A stretch of DNA of 64,000 bases, from contig NW_025813796.1 of NCBI RefSeq assembly GCF_021917145.1, forward strand, positions 1,717,411-1,781,410, read 5' to 3'. The translations under genes and the position numbers were made by a program. The notes beneath the pieces were generated by a model. The model ran no database searches, was not told where the DNA came from, and saw only the letters and a list, made by a program, of their open reading frames with translations. Shown here in pieces: positions 39,099 to 64,000 of this stretch. Numbering within the stretch: position 1 is the stretch's first letter; the number at the start of each line of letters is the position of its first letter. The DNA is from Hypomesus transpacificus. Its lineage: Eukaryota > Chordata > Actinopteri > Osmeriformes > Osmeridae.

Positions 39099-41510
39099 AT
39101 GGCTACCGATTTTACTCAAGATTCGCTTTTGGGCTTTCTCCAAAGTAACGGCGGAAAGGTGAAAAACTCGGAGCTGTTGTCTCATTACCAGACATTCCTG
39201 CGGGACCACGAAAACAAAAAGCAGAATAGGGAGATGTTCAAAAGGTTCGTCAACTCCGTAGCTGTTGTAAAGCAGGTGGAGGGAGTGTCATATATTGTTC
39301 TGAGAAAGGCATATTTGCCGCTCTCTAGAGACTTCGTCGCACCAAAGACTGGTCGAAAGCCTGAGCAAACGGTGAGGGTGAAAAAACGATCCCCGCGGGC
39401 TGAGGGAAACCAGGACGCGTTTCTTGGTTTGACCGAGAGCGATGTCCAGGCAAAGTCGCAGAGGGAATTGCATGTTCCGCTGAGCAGTACCAACCAAATC
39501 AACACAGCTCAATGTTTGCCGGTGGCAGGAATTCTGAACAACAACGATGTGGATACAGTTAACTTTGATAAGCCAATTCGAAACTCGTCTCCGTATGCGT
39601 CCGGCCGCGCACTACCACAGATATCCAACACGGAGGAGCGATTCCCAAACAATACAGAACCTAAAGTATCAAAACAGGGTGAGAAGAACTTTAAAGCAGA
39701 GCCCGTTAAAAGAGCCTCGAAGCCACCAGAACTGTGTAACAAACCTAATTACGCTGAGGCTACACTTGGCCAACCAAAAGAACCAATTGCTCAAAGAGAG
39801 CCCTTCTGTTCCCCTCCAGATATCCTACACCTACATGCGGTGGAGTTGGAGGAATCTCCTCTTCAACAAGTAAAGCTGCATGTAGTCTCTGGGCAGGTGC
39901 CCAGCAATGGAGCAAAGCATCACGGGAGGTCTAACGCAGCACCCGCCGCATGGCCATTGCACCCGACGCTCGAACACGCTAGTAGATTCTCAACTTCATC
40001 ACCCTGTATATCTGACAGGCCTGACGCAAAATACCCACGTGCTCAGCCTGACTCGGCACTCACGCGTAGCAATGGTAGCATTGCCGGTCACATACCACAG
40101 GAGGTGGAGAGTGGAGCCGCTTCACTGGTTAGCGGTCAGCCTCGTCACAGCAGCCTGCCCCTGGAGGAAGGCTACCACAGTCCTCCCGCTGCTGCTCCTG
40201 GGTACGTAGACCTCCATCACATCCACTACCAGGCAGTTACCGGGTTATGGTCCAGCCGGGGCAGTCTTGTCCCCTCCTCCACAGGCTCCCCTGAGTGGCC
40301 ACAGGGCTCGTCTGTCGGGGAATGGACGAGCGATGAGGATCTGGACTCCAGAAGTCCCTCTGGTGAGCAAGGGTTTAAAGTTCACAGCATGCTCCATCGC
40401 GCCGAGCAGGCCAGAAGGCTTTCTCTCATGCATCGCACGGAGAGGAATGGCATTGCGTGGCATCACTCAACGGGCGACCTCGACACCCAGAATCTCTCTG
40501 CCATGTCGTCATGGAATCACTCCGCCAGTCATCTAAACAACCAGGAGTCCTCTTCATCGTGGAATCACTCCATGGGGAATCTCCATGACGACCAGGTGGA
40601 GCCAGAGGCAGGCCAAACTGGGATTACGCCGGAGCCAGTGTTGCGACCCTCGGTCCGGCGACTCAAGAGCAAACTCCGCAGCCGCATGTGCCGCAGCCTG
40701 GGGGCCGATCTGGACCAGCCGTTCACGGAGGACAGCACCTCAGCCCGCCACAACAGGCTCCATCTCCTCTCCACCTCCCTGAGCTTCCGCTACCCCTTCT
40801 CCGCCGGCTCCTCCACCCCCCCACGGACGAACAGCCACAGGGACCTGGCCGCTTCCCCCGCCCCCAGCGGCAAGAGCTACTCCTCCAGCGGCCACGATGG
40901 CAGCTACTTCCACCGGCAGGCTCTGGTCCCCCTGGAGTCCAACGAGCACGACTGGCTTGTGAAGGGAGCTGCGGGCACCTGGACCGAGATCTACTCCCTC
41001 TTCAGAGAGGAGCCTAGCCTGCTGACCAAGAGGGACTTCATCACTGGCTACACCGTGCTGCACTGGGTAGCCAAGCACGGAGACCACAGGGTCCTCAACA
41101 CCCTCTGGTACGGCGTGGATAAGATGGGGATGACCTTGGACATCAACTCCAAGACCACGTGCGGCTACACGCCCTTGCACTTGGCTGCTCTCCACGGCCA
41201 CAAGATGATGATCCGCCTGCTCGTGCACAAGTTCAAGGCCAACGTCTCCCTGAGAGACACCAGCGGGAAGAAGCCCTGGCAATATCTCGGAGACAATGCC
41301 CAGGGAGATCTGCTGCAGCTTCTGGGGGCGCCGCTAAGGGCTGGAGGCGCCAGCGGGGCAAAGATCTCCACCCCAACCACTCCCCTTTCCTCTGTTGACC
41401 GCCTAGCGACCACCTCGGGAGCTGTGAAACGATCCACGTCCATCGCTGCTTTCCTGAAGCCCAAGGCTCTGTCGAGAAGCACAGGCCTCCACTTGGATCC
41501 CTTTATGTGA
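39099..41510 (+). CDS. sowahb: Sosondowah ankyrin repeat domain family member B, single-exon gene
   Basis: One uninterrupted frame of 803 aa (human SOWAHB about 793, also intronless). The start is the ATG at 39099 in good context (GGCATGG); the frame is open a little further upstream but has no earlier ATG. Residues 1 to about 75 form the SOWAH winged-helix-like domain (DSLLGFLQSNGGKVKNSELL, FKRFVNSVAVVKQVEGVSYI). A long, serine-rich, probably disordered middle follows. Two ankyrin repeats near residues 645-715 are clear (GYTVLHWVAKHGDHRVL and GYTPLHLAALHGHKMMIRLL). The molecular role of SOWAHB is poorly known. Around residues 450-500 there are three related WNHS/WHHS repeats. The gene sits between ccni and shroom3, as in the human block, and ends at a poly(A) signal at 42619. 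Confidence 0.96.
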   Translation: MATDFTQDSLLGFLQSNGGKVKNSELLSHYQTFLRDHENKKQNREMFKRFVNSVAVVKQVEGVSYIVLRKAYLPLSRDFVAPKTGRKPEQTVRVKKRSPRAEGNQDAFLGLTESDVQAKSQRELHVPLSSTNQINTAQCLPVAGILNNNDVDTVNFDKPIRNSSPYASGRALPQISNTEERFPNNTEPKVSKQGEKNFKAEPVKRASKPPELCNKPNYAEATLGQPKEPIAQREPFCSPPDILHLHAVELEESPLQQVKLHVVSGQVPSNGAKHHGRSNAAPAAWPLHPTLEHASRFSTSSPCISDRPDAKYPRAQPDSALTRSNGSIAGHIPQEVESGAASLVSGQPRHSSLPLEEGYHSPPAAAPGYVDLHHIHYQAVTGLWSSRGSLVPSSTGSPEWPQGSSVGEWTSDEDLDSRSPSGEQGFKVHSMLHRAEQARRLSLMHRTERNGIAWHHSTGDLDTQNLSAMSSWNHSASHLNNQESSSSWNHSMGNLHDDQVEPEAGQTGITPEPVLRPSVRRLKSKLRSRMCRSLGADLDQPFTEDSTSARHNRLHLLSTSLSFRYPFSAGSSTPPRTNSHRDLAASPAPSGKSYSSSGHDGSYFHRQALVPLESNEHDWLVKGAAGTWTEIYSLFREEPSLLTKRDFITGYTVLHWVAKHGDHRVLNTLWYGVDKMGMTLDINSKTTCGYTPLHLAALHGHKMMIRLLVHKFKANVSLRDTSGKKPWQYLGDNAQGDLLQLLGAPLRAGGASGAKISTPTTPLSSVDRLATTSGAVKRSTSIAAFLKPKALSRSTGLHLDPFM

Positions 41511-42618
41511 GAGGGAGTGACTGGACCCACCACCGAGCCTAGGCCTCTGTGCTGGGACCCTGGTTGGTCTTTCACCTGACTGGTTTTACGACTCAGAAAC
41601 GGTTTGACTTCTGTGGTTCAAATATTTCCCCCTCCTTTGATTAGTAGGTGCTGACCGCTCATGAACTGGAGTCCTACATGAACTTTCCGTATTTCAAGGT
41701 TCAAATGTAGAATTGAGCAGCGATTTCTCATTCACTGAGTTAGCTTCTCACTAACCTTCTCTCATGGAAACTGGAAAGCTGCCATGTTTTAATGGGGAAT
41801 GGAAAAGGGGTATTTTAAAGTATGTCACGTTTGCGGCATTGTCTTACTGAGAATAGAATCCACACTGTTTACAAATTAGAATTTTGACCAATTCTCACAG
41901 GACATTTTATATGCACCCATGTTTATTTTACTCTGTCCTCAGGCACTCTTTCTGTATCAAGCACCAATGTGGTTATGTCATGGTAAACGGCTAACACAGT
42001 TAATCTTTAACCTATCCTTGATTTGACCTCACACAGTGCAAGTCTATGGAGTGTACGAAACGCCTCCAAAGGCTGGTGGAGATACTGTCAGACTTTGACT
42101 GACAATGGACTGTGTGGGAGAAAGGGAAGTTTCAGCCAGGGTAAAGCCTCTATCCCCCCCCCTCTCTCTCTCCCTCTCGGCATGCTGGCCGTCAGCCATG
42201 AATGTGGTGTTCCGGTGGAGGGTCAAAATGAAAGGCCTGTTGTTGGAGCTCCTGGTCTGGTGCATGTGGGACTTGATGAGGCATGTCGGGGAAAACGTGT
42301 CTTGTGTTGCTTTTTACGGCACTTCAATAGAGCTTCCAGTTGCCTGGCTGGAGAAGGACACCTTATTGGGAGAGATGAGTTGATAATGGCACACTCACGC
42401 TCAACTTCAAAATACGGAACAGCTATAAAACTATTGTTCTGAGCGCTACCTCGTATCTTATCTCTTATCGGGGTGTATTACTCTTCTTGAGGACATGTTG
42501 GTACTTGTCACTGGGTGTGTTTGGTTGAATTAATACAGTATTTATTTTGTTGTAAAACCTGTCAGGACTTTGCGTCAGTTAGGTGACATGCCGTCATGTC
42601 ACCCTGTCTTCTTGTATG

Positions 42619-42624
42619 AATAAA
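42619..42624 (+). terminator. sowahb: Poly(A) signal of sowahb
   Basis: AATAAA on the plus strand about 1.1 kb after the stop. The 3'UTR 41511-42640 has short open frames only and no recognised element. Confidence 0.65.
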
Positions 42625-42644
42625 AGCACCTAATTGTTTCTGAA

Positions 42645-43640
42645 TGGCTGTTTTGTTTTTTAGGTATCACTCATTGATGGCTAAGTATAACAATGTTTGT
42701 ATCCTATAGTACGCTAGTTCTCATCCACATTACAGGCTACATCAATAGCACTTAGCCCACTGTCGCTACTAATTTCATCATCTTTTAAGAACACCTCGAG
42801 AATATCCATGTTCTTGACCTGTTTTTCTCGTCTTTAAGTAGAGCTGAAAGGGTGAAAATGGACTAGCACCAGCTAGTCTAGTAAAAAAAAATACAAAATA
42901 TGTGTGTGCTCACCCCTGAGGGTAATTGCAGTCACCAAAATGTCAAGAGTGCACATCTTAACAGGTTAAAGAAGTAAGACAAGAATCGCTGGGCTAACCA
43001 ACTTTCGTTCATCAGTAACAGATCCGCATTGTTAGAATAGTCAACCCAGTCAGAACTCACCTTCACATCACTCTTATATAGTCTACAGTATGTGTAAATG
43101 TATTTATTTAAGGACCTTGAATTTGTCATGAAGTTACGTCGCCATACTCAAATCAACATCTCATAAAAAACATTAAAATGATTAACTAGGCTATCACCCA
43201 GCTATTGAAACGTTAATGTGCCAAAGGCCAGCCTGCTTAGTAATACTTTGTAGCAGTTGGTCCATTACCAGCACTTACCATCTTGAAATGCTAGACAGGT
43301 CTTCCAACTTCAATACTGCAGCAACAAACTAGCACAGACTGAGAATTAAATTGAAGTCCATCTGTGCAGTTTTTCACAAGTTTGTATCGATAATTTGCAT
43401 ATAGTATCACCTGTTTTAAATTGGAGAACCGATGCATAATTTGAATTGTACATTCAGTGGAAAGAAATCTGCATATTTCCTGACAACACAGAACCTATTA
43501 TGTGCTGCAGATATCAATCGTAAAGAGACAGTAGTAGAATGGTTGAGGCACATTCTGTGATCATGGTCAAGGTACATTCTGACTTGAGTTGTGCGGTTGC
43601 TCAGAAATCATTAAGATTACATTTAAAAACATCAAAACTA
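42645..43640. other. Intergenic spacer between convergent sowahb and shroom3
   Basis: About 1 kb of AT-rich sequence between the poly(A) sites of sowahb (plus) and shroom3 (minus). I see no gene, repeat family or structured element in it. Confidence 0.5.
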
Positions 43641-43666
43641 CACTAAGACTCTTTTTAAAAAATAGA

Positions 43667-43672
43667 TTTATT
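43667..43672 (-). terminator. shroom3: Candidate poly(A) signal of shroom3
   Basis: AATAAA on the minus strand about 1.18 kb beyond the shroom3 stop at 44849. Further TTTATT matches near 43100 are alternatives. The interval 43673-44848 would be 3'UTR. Confidence 0.5.
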
Positions 43673-44848
43673 TTGCAAAATGAGGATCTGTTTTTATAAT
43701 GCTCCTCTTTCTCCGCAGTGTCATAAAGCAAATATTGAATCTGGTTAAGAGGAAATTCACCAGTCAGATACAATTGTCAGACACCAGTATGTATAATTGC
43801 CCCTTTACTGATGAATTCATGAGGCGAATATGCCTGTGATCCATATATTTGTCTGGGAAAAATATGTTTTAAAAGTGCTCTCAACAGAATAATACAATTA
43901 TACTTTTTGGGGGTAGGCATAAAACAGTGTAGGAAGCAGCCTGTTACGACAACAAACTCAACTCCACAGCAAGTTATAAACATATTTTTGTGTAATTTGT
44001 GCTTCAAAGTGTCTGTTTTCATTGACTTGCAAGAAAATAGTCATGTGAGCGATTTGTTGTTTTGCTTGGTGCTAGTGAGACAGCACAATCAGCAACCCCA
44101 ATCTGTCCAATCAGGCTGAGGCAAAGTTTCCTTGCCTTCTCTCAAAGAAGCCAACATTCAAACATTTCATTTTTTTGTATGTTTATACTCTAAATAGTCA
44201 AAATGTTAAGAAGTTGGATCAATACATGCAGTCATGTACAGTATACTCAGTTCTCTTGGTACATAAATAATAAATGTTGTTGATGATAAAGCTTTCTTAG
44301 CTATTCTTTTAGTGCTGAAAGTAGAAATATTTTATGCTTCGTCTGGGATAATAATGAGTGAGTATGAAAGTTTGCTGCATCAAGCAATGGGTCCTAATCA
44401 GTAGTCAATTTGCAAAAAAAAAAATGTGCTAGGCTGTAGAAAAAATGGCAGTAGTAGTCTTTAAAATGGTATATGGTGAATAACATCTCACACATTTTTT
44501 TACACTTGCACAGTTAATAGTCTCTAAACTTGAAATATGCTCAAAATTAACACACTTCAACCGTGTTTCACTCACTGCTGGGACAAATTCATGCTGAGGT
44601 GAAATCGGAAACAGATATGTGAAGAGTAGTAAATACATAAATAGAGGCACATCTGAAATTCAGCACTCACGGGCCGCAGCCTGTGGAGATAACCTTTTGT
44701 GGTTGCCGTCTGTGTACAGTGAACAAGGCGACTTCCTTCATTTCAGGCTTCTCTATCCTAAGGTACATTTGTCTAAATAGCCTTGTAATCATGTAGGAGA
44801 GGTATCTTTCTCATCAAGTACTATCCCTTTCTGACTGCGACCAGTGGG

Positions 44849-63189
<18,341 letters not shown>

Positions 63190-63733
63190 CTGGACACACA
63201 CATACACACACACGGTTAGGCTCTGGTACAGTCCGTGAAGCGTATCATTAAGATGCAACCCTTGTCCTACAGGGCAACCCGACCCGAAGGCAGAGCTGCT
63301 GTCGGTACCCCCAGAGAAGAATGACGCTACGGGTCTTCTCTGCCCTGAACCAGCTGTCTCCTCTACAGGTGAATGTTTTCCATCTTGCTGTGGTGACTGG
63401 TTGATGTGGTCACATACCACAGACTTGTTTGAGGAAGGAGGTTCTGAAGTTGACCCGGGCAACACAAAAGATCCACACACTACTTTTCTGTTGACAAAGT
63501 TTGTCAATCTTGTTGGCACTCGGTTCAAGTAGTGTGGGAACAAAATGTAAGGACCAAACGGCAGAATGACCTGGCATGCCGGTAGACCACACAGTAAACC
63601 CACTCTGTCGAACTGAACACTTGAGACTGTTCTCACAATGGCCCCTAGTAGGCTACTAGTATTACTCAGCTAGAAAAGGAAACACTGTATGCATTAAATA
63701 TGGAGAGAAACTCATCCACAATAACATCTTCTG

Positions 63734-64000
63734 TTTGACCATCCTTACTAACTTTTACAGATGCACTATAGAAAGCATTCTGACTGGTTGTATCACAGTG
63801 TGGTATGGGAGCTGCACAGACCGGGACCGCAAGGCCCTACGAAGTGTGGTCCGTTCTGCTGAGTTCATCATCGGCAGGAAGCTCCCAGCCCTACAGGACA
63901 CCTACCACACACGTTGCCTTAGGAAAGCCAGCAGGATTCTAAGAGACTGTTCCCACCCATCCTTCAGTCTCTTTACCCCGTTGCCTTCTGGCAGGCGTTA
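63734..64000 (+). mobile_element. Non-LTR retrotransposon ORF fragment, C-terminal region
   Basis: An open frame on the plus strand running off the window encodes TNFYRCTIESILTGCITVWY, then DRKALRSVVRSAEFIIG, LPALQDTYHTRCLRKASRIL and HPSFSLFTPLPSGRR. This is the conserved segment found after the reverse-transcriptase domain of fish non-LTR retrotransposons. It is antisense to shroom3, 5'-truncated, and its 3' end lies outside the window. Clade assignment is not possible from this piece. Confidence 0.7.

Overview
The window is a stretch of vertebrate nuclear genome, almost certainly from a ray-finned (teleost) fish. The genes are split into short exons with GT-AG introns, and all are orthologues of single vertebrate genes. 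The introns are compact and full of microsatellites, poly-G/poly-C runs, a tRNA-derived SINE and L2-type tails typical of fish. I cannot name the species. Seven protein-coding genes account for nearly all of the coding signal. I built exon models by hand from splice sites, reading-frame phase and remembered family sequences; within each gene the exon lengths and phases add up.

Layout: 1-5.2 kb, wdr7 (minus), 5' part only, with seven full coding exons, 16 bases of an eighth and a non-coding first exon. 5.4-16.5 kb, atp8b1 (minus), complete, 27 coding exons, 1246 aa. 16.5-21.4 kb, a divergent gene-poor interval with a locally repeated sequence. 21.5-27.9 kb, taf1c (plus), complete, 14 coding exons, 958 aa. 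28.1-32.4 kb, ccng2 (minus), seven coding exons, 333 aa. 33.2-38.5 kb, ccni (plus), six coding exons, 398 aa. 39.1-42.6 kb, sowahb (plus), a single exon of 803 aa. 43.65-64 kb, shroom3 (minus), with the PDZ exons beyond the right edge and an alternative PDZ-less start exon at 59.0-59.2 kb. The last ~270 bases hold a non-LTR retrotransposon fragment. A 100-N assembly gap lies at 57,678-57,777.

The genes do not form a functional unit. wdr7 serves V-ATPase and endolysosomal acidification. atp8b1 is a P4-ATPase lipid flippase. taf1c belongs to the RNA polymerase I factor SL1/TIF-IB. ccng2 and ccni are head-to-head atypical cyclins. sowahb is an ankyrin-repeat protein. shroom3 drives apical constriction through ROCK. 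Order and orientation of ccng2-ccni-sowahb-shroom3 match the human 4q21 block in reverse, except that SEPTIN11 is missing between ccni and sowahb.

I found no new biological system. The points most worth checking are cis-structural: a minisatellite in wdr7 that repeats a splice donor; CFTR-like (TG)n-T(n) and (CT)n-(TA)n acceptors in ccni and taf1c; the alternative shroom3 start exon; a strand bias of poly-C runs in atp8b1; two inverted-repeat transposon-like elements; and a duplicated sequence flanking the assembly gap.
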